This document shows, one piece after another, positions 51,771-62,683 of a stretch of 64,000 nt of DNA (positions are counted from its first letter, which is position 1; every line of letters begins with the position of its first letter). Origin of the DNA: Balanoglossus misakiensis (lineage: Eukaryota; Hemichordata). The translations under genes were made by a program, and so were the position numbers. The notes under the pieces were generated by a model. It made no database searches. It saw only the letters and a program-made list of their open reading frames with translations, and was not told the origin of the DNA. The DNA lies in contig CM082593.2 of the NCBI GenBank assembly GCA_040954595.2, forward strand, positions 11,222,001-11,286,000, read 5' to 3'.

Positions 51771-54440
51771 GCCAGTGGTGCTCCTTTGTGGCTTGTGTTT
51801 CTGCTTAAGGGGAACGTCGTCGATCTTGAAACGACGTTTTGCGGCATATAGGGGCCCTCTAGTGACCAAATGTGGGGAGTGTAGTATTGTATTACATGTG
51901 TGCCGTAAAACGGCTTCTACCTGTACAGCGTAAGTTGGCCGTGAGATGCCAAACATAGCGCGTGTAGGTTTCCTTTTATGTACAACAAAATTTTGAGCTT
52001 ATCATTTTTACGCAAACTTGAGTACCTTATGTTTACCAAGTTCTATTCATTTGTTCGGAAATTATGGCATGTATTGAAGTATATTGACTCATTCGTATAA
52101 CCAAAGTTACATCGATACAACTATTAGTGCGAATATTTCCCTCAATTGGTATTCAAGTTCTTGATTGATCCCTATAATTTAACAGTCTGGATATCGTGTG
52201 ATCGCGCCCAAAGCAAAATGATCCTTGATTCGCACAGCACTCAATAAAACACGTACGATTCGCGATGAGATATTCGGTCAACAGCAATACCTACCTTAAA
52301 TTCAGTTCGTCAGTTTGATAATGGGCCGCGGCCATAGCCTATATATATTAGGCCTATATCAGTTTAATTTAACGTAACTTGTAAATTTCTTGCTGCACTA
52401 GGAGGCCTATAGTTCAAAATGACAAATAATTCGGACTGGTTAAAGGACAGCTGTTAACCGCGACTAGGCTGGAAACATCAGAGAACTACCGGAATACGTA
52501 AACTGTCAAAAACCCCCCGCCTGCGCTGTTGTTCGCAATTACTTCCCCATCCATCTCTCCCCATCGCAATTGCATAGTGGCAGAGACAGGGATACGTTCG
52601 ACTAATTATGATGTTTGCACTTTATGTCAATCGAACAGATGACATTGGAACTCTTGGAAAATGTTTTGTTAATTTTGTGCAAGAAATGGGGTTCAGAGCA
52701 AGTCGTTCGCTGTTGCTGTATCATGTGCTGCTCTAGGCCCTAATTCCTCGAAACTCGCGTTAAAGGCCGCCGCAGACGAGAGAAATAATAGCTGTCATTC
52801 GAGGAATTTTAATTTGCTCAGCAATATTTCCTTCCATGTACGGGCGACTTTTCCTTATCTTTTTACTTTTGCGCCGCGGATCATATCGACATATATCAGT
52901 CAGCATGACCGTGTCTCGGTCAAGAGACTAGAACGTCGTTAGCTGCTGTCCATGCCAGAATCCATATCGGTGTCGCAGTTTGCAACATGATCATATCTGT
53001 GCCTAAGGTTATTTGCAACCAATTAATTTTGTGGCAATTCACTATCGTATTTGTGACTGTCACAAATGGTATTTGGTAAAGTGAATTAAGAGGTGCCAGT
53101 CTAATTTCTTTATGTCTGACGTGACCAAAACCTGGGCTCGGGCCAGCCCTGGTCGAGAGCCGCCAGAGGCAGCAGCTCCCATCGCTTGTGGCGTAAGCGC
53201 CGCCGCCGCCGCGCGGCGCCGGTACGCGTCGTTGGGGTGACCGCATGTATCGAAGGCCTTTATCATGTTTATACGGGACTGTAAATATTTATTACACATA
53301 TAGCTACACAACTTGCGTTTTCTTCAAGGAAGTAGTCCCCCCCCCGTCCACCCAGTTCGCAACACGGTTAAAACCAGTGCCGTTGGCGGTAAACAAGTCG
53401 ATCAGGCGGCCGCGGGGGCTCATGGCCGGTTGAACTGTAGAAACTTAGTGTCAAGACGGAATTTCAATGTTGAGATCTTATCTACGATAACTGAAGAAAA
53501 TGTCATTTTCCTGTAGGTCTATGCTCTAGTAGTGCCTGTAAGTCTGTGTGTTCCTGGCATGGCGATACGTGTAACCACGGTGTAGTTGTAAGGAAACGGG
53601 GCCGTGTACAAGGCAAGGAACACAAAGACCGTATAGCCCTGCGTACATTGAGTGTTCCCTGCGTTACACGGCCTCCACTAGCTCTGCGTGGCAGGGTAGC
53701 TCCGCGTACAGGTCTGTGTGTTCCCGGCGTTACACGGCCTCCTCCGGTGGAGGCCATGTAACGCCGGGAACACACAGACCTGTACGCAGAGCTAGGCCTC
53801 CACGTGTAATGTCGGGAACACAGGGCTAAAAGACCTACAGGTACGCATAGCTAGCTCCAAGTCCAATGTTGACAGAGCTACTTGACCCAGAGTAATCATA
53901 TCATGATTGTGTAATATTGATACATGGCTGGTCGAGATGGCCCTATACGTCGATCTACACACATCTCTAATTTCATTAGTCAGCAGAGAGACGACATCGG
54001 CCTGCGTTTATGAGCTGTGATTGCCGATTTCTCCATCGTCCAAACCGCGCGCACGTCTCTGTTTAAGCGTGAGTCAAGTTTGGCAGTTTTCCTGCAGTTA
54101 CCTCCGCACATGGCCATGCCGCGCCCACGTACCAGCAAACACCACGAGGCGCTGGTCATTCATCGTATTGTTTAGAATTCAGGCAAGATGCTTCATGTGA
54201 AATGTCGGCTGTAGCCGACACTCTCGCCAAACTCGTCGTCGTAGTCTTACTCGTAGGGCTACTGCTCTGCTTACAATTACGGTACATGGCCACAAAAGTC
54301 GGAAGAGCCGAGGTAAAAAACAACGAGGGAAACCAAAGACGTTTGATAGAAAATAAATTAACGCCTACAACCACAAGTACTGATCAGTCTGTAGTCTTTT
54401 AAATAGGCTTACTTTGTCCACCAACAGTCTCCACACATTT
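51771..54440. other. EnSpm interior, CpG-rich segment without recognised gene
   Basis: From about 52,400 to 54,150 the DNA is richer in G+C and in CpG than anywhere else in the window (for example gcgccgccgccgccgcgcgg near 53200). It carries the palindrome at 53697-53794. I see no domain-bearing frame. A 66-codon frame at 54202-54402 has a hydrophobic stretch (LVVVVLLVGLLLCLQL) and a basic tail, but nothing else supports it. Confidence 0.4.
53697..53794. repeat. 46-bp-arm palindrome within related short repeats
   Basis: The left arm (53697-53742, from tagctccgcgtacaggtctg) pairs with the right arm (53749-53794, ending ctgtacgcagagcta) at 44 of 46 positions, around a loop of six bases. Diverged copies of the motif gtgttccctgcgttacacgg occur just upstream (53540-53690) and downstream to about 53830. 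Confidence 0.85.
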
Positions 54441-54479
54441 GTTCATGAATATGGAGTGGCCCATTAAACTGCAAATTAG

Positions 54480-54728
54480 CATGAATATACGTAGCTATAC
54501 ATGGGCGTATACTATAAGCACACTAAAGGTAGAAAATGCATACAAATACATAGGTCTGCGGAACGTATATCTAAGAGAACGTGTGCATGATGTATACTTC
54601 ACGTATTTGTACACATATCTACCAGATTGTATTTGTTACGTAAATGCACGTATATGCAACGTATATGTCAAATATACAAACTTAGTAGTTTTACGTATAT
54701 TGTCGTATATCAAGCATTTTGCCCAGTG
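54480..54728. promoter_or_regulatory. right subterminal ACGTATAT repeat array
   Basis: Mirror of the left array: aatatacgtagc, ggaacgtatatc, tcacgtatttg, gcacgtatatgcaacgtatatg, tttacgtatattgtcgtatat. The array reaches to within about 15 bp of the terminal gcccagtg. Confidence 0.7.
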
Positions 54729-56140
54729 TAAGATGGTGAAGTTTGCTTGAAGGAATAGAAACATCAGAGGCTGGGTACATCGGAGTTTCTATTTCATTCC
54801 ATACAAGTTGAAATTAAGCTTATTTTTGGAGTGTATACAGGTACATATGATTATTTAGAAACGGTTTTAGGCAAGTGAATCTGCTGAATTCGGGCGATCG
54901 GTCTTGTATCGTGTGTATGAAACGTACAAGCAGTGGTAGGATATTATTTTGGGATGTGTACTTCAATAGTTTCCATGTCTCTTATATGTATTTGTCAAAA
55001 AATAAACAGTAGTAAAAATGGATTGTATTTTCCATTATTTTTTCTGTTAATATTGTATGTTTACATGACCAAAAGCCTTAAGGTTTTCATTGGAATTTAT
55101 ATCAGGGTAATCAATTTGTTTTTGATAATTATTTGCTTCAAATATGGAACAATCTGTGTGAGTACAAAACAGAAACATTGCTAGATAATTTGACATTTGA
55201 ATTGTTCGTAAGAATGTGAGGACAAGCATAGAATTGGCCAAATTATGCTGGTGACCACTCTGTTTAGTGTGTATGCTTTCTAGTCGTGACAGGCATGTTA
55301 AAAACATAGACAATGAAATCTGGTTGGAGCATGAAAAGTAGAGTTGACTTGTTAACATATTTTGATGCCATGAAACCATTTTGTGGACAGGACAATTTAT
55401 GTGACCAAGAATTGATTTTCTGAATATCACAAGGTTGATAGTGAATTCATTGTAATTTGTTGTCCTGTTTAAGTAGTGGGGTTATTGTAAAAAAATCATC
55501 ATTCGCTATCTTGTACTTGGAGTGATGTCATCTCGACATTGATACATTATGGCTATTGAGAGGTGCGTGTTATGCAGGCAAGTGTATATCTTGATGTACT
55601 TGTTTAAATACACAATTATACTTAATGATTTAATTTAAAAGTTTTGTTTATTTTCTTGACAGTTTTGGCTACCAAAGAGTTCTCAAGGTGAGTGTTGGTG
55701 TACATCAGTGCAAAGTATCATGTACAAACTAAGAGATCAACACACTCAAATGTGTATTGTGTCGTGTACGAATTAGTTTCGTAAATCATTTGTAGATAAC
55801 GTGTTTAGTTTTGTGGTAAGTGACACTGAGGTTTCAGATCGGATAGGATGATTGTCCAGTGCCATGCATTGTGTGTTAACATGTGAAAGCACTAGCCTAA
55901 TTTGTTTGAAATTTGGTATTCAGGGATGATGTAAGAAAAAATAATTTTAACAGTTCATAGAATCAGTGTTTATTAATACTTCAAAAAGGTATGTGACTTG
56001 AATGTGTGCAGTACATCATTGTGCTATGTGGTGTTAACACCATTGAATAGTGCCATTACTTACAGCAATCTTACAGCAATGGCTTCAGTAAAAATTTGAG
56101 TATGATTTGTGTGATTCCTGATACCCCTGTCTTGTCATTT
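54729..56140 (+). mobile_element. Helentron copy 2, right part
   Basis: Continues the match to Helentron copy 1 from 17286 onward: gatggtgaagtttgcttg, agaggctgggtacatcgg, tgaattcgggcgatcggt, the micro-exon context ttttcttgacag ... gtgagtgttgg at 55663-55687, and tagtgccattacttaca. The match ends near 56140, equivalent to about 18640 in copy 1. The 208-bp array and all coding sequence are missing. Confidence 0.8.
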
Positions 56141-56252
56141 GTGATGTTTTACTGTGTACTTTTTGAAATAAAGAAAATGGTGTGTTAGTTGAATATGTCA
56201 GTGAGTGAATGTGCAATTGGACAGTGTGTTGGCAGTTAGTGGAGATAAAAAA

Positions 56253-56323
56253 TCCTCATGGTGTAATGGTTAACACACTTGTCACTTTGTGATAAGAGAT
56301 CCAGGTTCGATAACTGGTGGGGA
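56253..56323 (+). repeat. tRNA-like SINE head, right arm
   Basis: tcctcatggtgtaatggtta starts the same tRNA-derived head as the left arm (38151-38081), with B box ggttcgataac and acceptor pairing TCCTCAT/GTGGGGA. It is followed by aaaaaagagtccattagctg, as on the left. Changes in the T arm make a working tRNA unlikely. Confidence 0.6.
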
Positions 56324-57216
56324 TGATGAAAAAAAGAGTCCATTAGCTGTGTGTTTGAGTATGAGTGTAATATATGTATGTACGTATTTATGCATGTATG
56401 TAGCCAGCAAACACACAAAACATATTGTGTATATTCAATTCCATACAGTGTTTGATAATAAATATGTTGCTGTTTTACAATTTGGCATTCACTGCTGATA
56501 ATTAGGTTTCCATAGATACAAGCGGAATGCAATAGAAGAGGGATAACCATATACATGTATAGAAAAGGTAGGTTACCCCTTCCCCTATCATCCAAATACT
56601 ACCACAGAGGGTGCTATACTATATGACCATCAACTGAGTATCATTCAAATACTCTGTGCACAGTGGGTAAATACACATTTGTTTTTTTTAGGAGACTTTC
56701 ATCAGTTGCAGTAAAATACAACGTGACTACACTATATACACCAATGAGAATGGCCATGTAATTCAGAGAGTGCTTGATATTAAAACTGTATCATAGTTGT
56801 GGCCTTTACTGCTGATAATTAGTTTACCATAGATACAAGCCCAATGCAACAGGACAGGGATAAACATATGCAAAGACAAGATTAAACCCCACCTCCATAA
56901 TCAAAATACTACCGCAGAGGGCGCTATACTATATGACCATCAACTGAGTATCATTCAAATACTCTGTGCACAGTGGGTAAAGACACATTTGTTTTTTTAG
57001 GAGACTTTCATCAGTTGCAGTAAAATACAACGTGACTACACTATATACACCAATGAGAATGGCCGTGTAATTCAGAGAGTGCTTGATATTAAAACTGTTT
57101 CATAGTTGTGGCCTTTACTGCTGATAATAGGTTACCATAGATACAAGCCCAATGCAACAGGACAGGGATAAACATATGCAAAGGCAAGATTAAACCCCAC
57201 CTCTGTAATCAAAATA

Positions 57217-58356
57217 ATAATAATAATAATAATTTATTTGTATAGTGTCAGTATCCACAAAAATGTGATCAATGACGCTTAAAGCAAAAGTACAATACAA
57301 CAAATGGCTAAAAAACAGATTTAAAAAGTAAAGTTTTAACATTTGATTTAAAAACAGATAAGTCTGGTGCCTGGCGAATGGTAAGTGGAAGATTATTCCA
57401 AAGAATTGGAGCAGCAACAGTAAAAGCACGATCACCATAACTCTTGGTGCGTGATCGAACAAGGCAGAGTTTGAACTGATCAGCTGACCTTAAATTGCGA
57501 CACGGAACATATAGATTAGTCATGCTAGAAAGATAGATTGGACCAAGTTTATGAATGGATTTAAAAATGAGAACTAACATCTTAAAAACAATACGCTGTG
57601 TAACAGGTAGCCAGTGCAACTGATACAAAATTGGAGTGATGTGACAGGTGATTTTTGAATGAGTAACAATTCTAGCAGCAATATTCTGAACGCGTTGGAT
57701 ACGGTTGATTGAATACTTCGGGAGCCCAAATAAAAGTGAATTACATGAATCAATTCGAGAAGTAATGAATGCATGAACTAATTGCTCTGTAGCAGAATGA
57801 GATAAATATTTGCGGATAAGCGCAATGCGACGTAAATGAAAAGTGGCAGAGCGGCAGATATGTCCAATATGTGGCTTCATTGTCAGACAAGAGTCAAGGA
57901 TCACACCAAGGCTCTTAGCCTGACAAAGGACAGGAATCAGAGAATCGCCAACACGAATTTCTGAAATCCCTCTAGCAGACAGATCACCTGAAATACCAAA
58001 GAAAATAACAAATTCAGTCTTATCATCGTATAAGCACAAGAAGTTTTCAGACATCCAAAACCTAACATCGGATATACAAAGTTCAAGATTTGAAACAGTT
58101 CTTGCTGCGTTGTCTTTACTAAAAGACATATAAAGTGAAGAGTCATCTGCATAAAAACTATAAAGACAACCATGACTTTGAACTAATTCACCAAATGGAG
58201 ACGGGTACATATTGAAAAGTATGGGACCAAGAACTGATCCCTGTGGTACCCCAGTGTCGAGCCGATAGAAAGGTGATTGGGTGGAATTTACAAGTACACA
58301 CTGACTACGATTGGAAAGGTATGACTTAAACCACATGAGAACAGTATCTGAGAGAC
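57217..58356 (-). mobile_element. 5'-truncated LINE insertion with target duplication
   Basis: A minus-strand LINE 3' half inserted into the tandem array. The 7-bp target CAAAATA is present on both sides (57210-57216 and 58357-58363), and the uninterrupted units show one copy. The LINE 3' end is an (ATT)n tail (plus-strand aataataat at 57217-57233). Truncation before the RT finger region and the short tail fit target-primed reverse transcription. Confidence 0.88.
57308..58336 (-). CDS. LINE reverse transcriptase, N-terminally truncated, open frame
   Basis: A 342-codon open frame begins within the palm: MWFKSYLSNRSQCVLVNST, then DTGVPQGSVLGPILFNMY and the catalytic CLYSFYADDSSLYMSFSKD, then LGVILDSCLTMKPHI (thumb) and a C-terminal region with RIQRVQNIAARIVTHSK and LHWLPVTQRIVFKML. 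These are standard jockey/CR1/L2-type RT blocks. The N-terminal endonuclease and RT fingers are missing through 5' truncation. The uninterrupted frame suggests a fairly recent insertion. It cannot transpose by itself. Confidence 0.9.
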   Translation of the reverse strand: MWFKSYLSNRSQCVLVNSTQSPFYRLDTGVPQGSVLGPILFNMYPSPFGELVQSHGCLYSFYADDSSLYMSFSKDNAARTVSNLELCISDVRFWMSENFLCLYDDKTEFVIFFGISGDLSARGISEIRVGDSLIPVLCQAKSLGVILDSCLTMKPHIGHICRSATFHLRRIALIRKYLSHSATEQLVHAFITSRIDSCNSLLFGLPKYSINRIQRVQNIAARIVTHSKITCHITPILYQLHWLPVTQRIVFKMLVLIFKSIHKLGPIYLSSMTNLYVPCRNLRSADQFKLCLVRSRTKSYGDRAFTVAAPILWNNLPLTIRQAPDLSVFKSNVKTLLFKSVF

Positions 58357-60952
58357 CAAAATACTACCACAGAGGGTGCTATACTATATGACCATCAACT
58401 GAGTATCATTCAAATACTCTGTGCACAGTGGGTAAACACACATTTGGTTTTTTAGGAGACTTTCATCAGTTGTAGTAAAATACAATGTGACTACACTATA
58501 TACACCAATGAGAATGGCCATGTAATTCAGAGAGTGCTTGATATTAAAACTGTATCATAGTTGTGGCCTTTACTGCTGATAATTAGGTTACCATAGATAC
58601 AAGCCCAATGCAACATGACAGGGATAAACATATGCAAAGACAAGATTAAACCCCACCTCCATAATCAAAATACTACCACAGAGGGCGCTATACTATATGA
58701 CCATCAACTGAGTATCATTCAAATACTCTGTGCACAGTGGGTAAAGACACATTTGGTTTTTTAGGAGACTTTCATCAGTTGTAGTAAAATACAACGTGAC
58801 TACACTATATACACCAATGAGAATGGCCATGTAATTCAGAGAGTGCTTGATATTAAAACTGTTTCATAGTTGTGGCCTTTACTGCTGATAATTAGGTTAC
58901 CATAGATACAAGCCCAATGCAACATGACAGGGATAAACATATGCAAAGACAAGATTTAACCCCACCTCCATAATCAAAATACTACCACAGAGGGCGCTAT
59001 ACTATATGACCATCAACTGAGTATCATTCAAATACTCTGTGCACAGTGGGTAAAGACACATTTGGTTTTTAGGAGACTTTCACCAGTTGCAGTAAAATAC
59101 AACGTGACTACACTATATGCACCAATGAGAATGGCCGTGTAATTCAGAGTGCTTGATATTAAAACTGTTTCAAAGCTGTGGCCTTTACTGCTGATAATTA
59201 GGTTACCATAGATACAAGTGGAATGGAACCGGACAGGGATAAACATACAAAGGCTAGGTTAACCCCCCCCCCCCAATACTACCACAGAGGGCGCTATACT
59301 GATCATCAAGTCTGTACCATTGAAATAAATCTGTGCAGATTGGGTAAATTAGGCATTTGGTTCTTCAGATTTTCATAAGTTGCACTAAAATGCTATGTGG
59401 CCCACTACAAGGACAAATAAGTCAAAAATGGCAAATTTGACGTTTACTTTGAGGTTGGCATGGGGCAAACGAGACAATACAAGAACACTGAAACTCAATT
59501 AGTGAAACACTAAAGTTGTACTTTATTTCTCTAACAAACTTAGAGAAAATTTACATGGCCATCTTTTTACTCAGAGACCTGATGTTGAATAGAAATGTGG
59601 TAGTGCAGGTCCACATGAGTGCCGTGTACTAGCCTCTCTCTCTGCAAATCCATCCACAACTTGCATGCAGATAGTGGGAGTCTGATGTAAGCAACTACTG
59701 CAGTTACAGTCAGGACGTAAGTGGGATAATTAAACAGCAGGGGATCATGCAATGCAAACACTTGAACTGGCCAGTAACGTTTGAATTGCTCATTTGCATA
59801 CAGTTTTTCAACTTTTTTCACAACGAAAGTTAAGCAACTAGCAACCCATTTCTGACAATTATTTCACCCCAGGCACATTACTGGTACTATGAGTGTACTA
59901 CATGTGATTTTTCATGAAGTTTTATCGAGAAGAATTTCTTTACTTCCACTGACAAAATTGTGATCACGAAATTCAAAGTGACCTTGAAGTTACAAAAAAA
60001 AAATATCAGCCATACCCACACAAAAATTAACCCCCTCAGGTTTTAGAAACATTATTAAACTCCTCTATTCATAATTTTGACATGAATATATCCATGCCGA
60101 GAGTCAAGGACCACAATTTACTGTGCCATAGGTCAGTCCTGAGAAGTCAGTCAGCGTGAATAGTGTATAGACTCCGTATGTAATATGCTAATGAGAGATA
60201 ACGACGCGTTGAAAAGGAAGCCATTACATCATGGGTTAACATGCGTTGACCTACTTCAATGCATACACATATGGCAAACACGGCTGTACTCGTCGATGGC
60301 GAAGGCAATTTTTACACCGTCATTACCCCACAACGGAGCGGCTCACACTATTATAATTTCACGGTAACTTAGTTCAATATCTTCCTAACCTACCCAATTT
60401 TTTTCAAGACAAGAAATCTTTGCCGAGAGTCAAGGACCACAATTTAAACCAACATACCGAAACTGTCTTTCTCGGGAAAGCGTCGTTAAAACTTCACGAA
60501 AAATCATCCTATCATTGACTATGGTGTTTCATACACGTCTTAGAAAAAACGGGTGCACTACGATCACTTGTAGTACCGAAAATCTCCGTTTGAAAATTTT
60601 TCGAACTGGCCGTAACTGCCACTCAGCGACTTTCACATTCAAATAGATCTCTTTGATCTCACCGCCGTAATTACCCCACTTACGTCCTGACTGGTTAATA
60701 CTTACAAAGTGTATTACCTCCAACACCCCATGGACGGTATCATGTCATCACCAGTAGCTATAGGTTCTTTTAACACCTTGAGAGAAAAAAATGGATTGTT
60801 ACTGATAGATTACAAAGCACTGACAATACAAGAGGGGGAGGGGTAAGGTTTGTTGAGAGCAGTTGTTTTTTGCTAAACATTAGTGAAAATATGAAATTAT
60901 TGACATGTAGGATTTCAATTTTATGATGTAAGAGTATTTTATAATATCTCAC

Positions 60953-61124
60953 CGGGACTTCAGTTGTCGCTGTAGTATTTAACCCAAGTTTAACTGTGCC
61001 ACCCACGTCCATGCATGGCAAGGTTTTCTCTCCCAAAAGTTTCAGTTTGGTATCCCAGTTACCATCAGTTGCACTTACTCCACGCCTTCTAAGTTGAATG
61101 CGATTTACCATCACAGGATTCATA
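60953..61124 (-). CDS. unrecognised exon, right arm (MNPVMVN)
   Basis: Minus-strand exon between acceptor ctttgcaccacag and donor GTGAGA, encoding MNPVMVNRIQLRRRGVSA, LKLLGEKTLPCMDVGGTVKL and LNTTATTEVP. It is the inverted counterpart of 35810-35981, with about seven residue changes. Here both splice sites are intact. Its direction is inward. What it joins to was not found, because the adjacent segment is inverted relative to the left arm. Confidence 0.45.
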
Positions 61125-61249
61125 CTGTGGTGCAAAGACAATTAAAAACATCGATTGTAAGTCATTTAGTAGTGATACCATTGTGACCAAACCTCGTTTT
61201 AAAATACATGTAATCTGTACTCGAAACTATCATTTTTTTCTTTCTAGAA

Positions 61250-62170
61250 TATTAGAACGCGCTCAAAAATAAAAATGCGACCTGTAAGCGAGTGCCGCGT
61301 TTCAATTGGTACTGACGATAAACACCGCCACTCGGAGATAAAATCAACGTTTTTTTTTTTTTAATGCAAGTGAACGCATGGAGGCGGCCATATTGAATTT
61401 AGGTTACATCCCAAGACATTCCGACTGGTCTTCAGGTGGATTCGGGAAAGGTCTCTAAAACATAATCGGTCATCCAATTTTGTATACTAAATTTCTAAAA
61501 ATGTAGGACATGGGAGGTTAACATACCCACAATGACTACACACAAAAAAGGGCCCAGGCGTTTCGGGGTGCGATTGTTACGTACCTTAGCTCCATCATCT
61601 GCAACCATGCAGCCAAGGCGTGGCAGTGAAATTGTGCCTCATTGAGGATACAGTCTAGATCCGGAATTCAGCCAACGGCAAACTGTTTAGCGTGCCTTGT
61701 ATGCAGCAGGATGGCAACGTTCTAGAACTTAAATTCTGGAAAGAAAATCCGAAATAGCTGAACAGATAACAGAAGAGAGAATACATACAGCTCCGCAACT
61801 TTTCCACTGGAAGATATAACACCATTTGCCTCTATGATAGAGCAAAGGTATGTTATAATCGCACCCCGAAACTTATGGGCCTTTTTTTTGACGTAGTCAT
61901 TTCGGGTATCTTAACCTCCCATCTTCTACATTTTTAGAAATTTACTCTACAAAATTGAATGACCCATTACATTTTAGAGACCTTTCCCGAATTCAACCGA
62001 AGCCTAATCGGAAGGTCTTCGGATGTAATCCAATATGGCAGCCTCCATGCGATCACGTACATTGAAAATCCATTGATTTCATCGCCGATTACCGATGTTT
62101 ATCGTCAATACCGATTCAAACGCGGCACTCGTTTACAAGTCGCATTTATTTTTGATCGCGTTCCAATATT
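61250..62170. repeat. inverted pair of promoter-like segments in the right arm
   Basis: The segment gcaccccgaaac ... aatatggc(a/c)gcctccatgcg ... cgcggcactcg occurs at about 61855-62170 (plus) and inverted at about 61250-61600. The left arm has it once (35370-35700). It contains a YY1-like site (aatatggccgcc). Between the two copies lies a decayed OB-like coding piece (KLFSVPCMQ ... LELKFWKENPK, then a stop). Confidence 0.6.
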
Positions 62171-62300
62171 TTAAACAAACTAGATTACTGATAAAAATGC
62201 TCAAAATTTTTCCTCCAAATGCCACCTTTACGGATTCAGTCACACAACTTACAGACTACGCCAAACTTTTTTCCAGATCATACCTTGCGGACGTAAAGCG

Positions 62301-62683
62301 ATGGATATACCTGAAAAATTGGTAACAGAATTGTATCATCCGCCACAAATAATGATATCAGAAGTCGAGATATCTCCACAGAAGAAGAGGGTGTGCGTTG
62401 TAGGAAAAGTCCATGATGTGAGTACTGTAAAATGTTGCACAAATAGCCGTTAAACCTGAAATATAGATTGAAAGTGGATATTGTTTTACACAATTTTTGA
62501 ACAATGAAGTAAAGTATTAGAATGATGGAATCCGATAAAAAAAGTGATTTGGTAATTTCGGCATCCGACTTCGTTATTAAAAATGGAAAGGTTTGCGATT
62601 CGGTTCAAGTAGTATTTGCAAGTTTGAAAGGAAATATTTCATTGAAGTACAGTGGCAACTACTGCATTATTGAGAATCTTTGA
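62301..62683 (+). CDS. OB-fold-like (RPA-like) exons, right arm
   Basis: Exon 62301-62417 begins at ATG and encodes MDIPEKLVTELYHPPQIM and ISPQKKRVCVVGKVHD before a GTGAGT donor. After a short intron-like gap, 62525-62683 encodes MESDKKSDLVISASDFVIK, then DSVQVVFASLKGNISLKYSG and a stop after IIENL. The second piece is open here but broken in the left arm, which supports real coding ancestry. Beta-strand patterning suggests an OB fold as in single-strand-binding RPA-like proteins, which some Helentrons also carry. The assignment is tentative. The gene points outward and an aataaa follows at about 62715. Confidence 0.45.

Larger units (their letters stand above)
40991..54728 (+). mobile_element. 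EnSpm/CACTA transposon, Plavaka type, 13,738 bp
   Basis: The termini are inverted repeats: cactgggcaaaaaggttgat at the left and its near reverse complement (ending gcccagtg at 54728) at the right, matching at about 22 of 25 positions. The 3-bp TAA lies on both sides (40988-40990 and 54729-54731). The empty site can be read from the Helentron paralogue, which has tatgtTGAgatgg where this copy has tatgtTAA|element|TAAgatgg. CACTG ends, a 3-bp duplication, subterminal ACGTATAT arrays and a Plavaka transposase gene fix the class. Inside are the transposase gene (+), a divergent accessory gene (-), a MITE and a remnant of a second accessory-gene copy. Confidence 0.92.
56599..59275. repeat. 308-bp tandem array in the right arm (5 units, one split by a LINE)
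   Basis: The unit starts near taccacagagggcgctatac and contains catcaactgagtatcattc, ctctgtgcacagtgggtaaa, gagactttcatcagttgcag and accatagatacaagcccaat. Unit starts are near 56599, 56907, 58361, 58671 and 58978. The second unit is split by the LINE at 57217-58356. The left arm has only about one diverged unit. No coding signal. Confidence 0.85.

Noticed and set aside
54202-54402. Small membrane protein of 66 codons
   Set aside because: Only a hydrophobic stretch supports it. There is no homologue that I recognise, no splice or promoter support, and it lies in an unexplained segment of a transposon.
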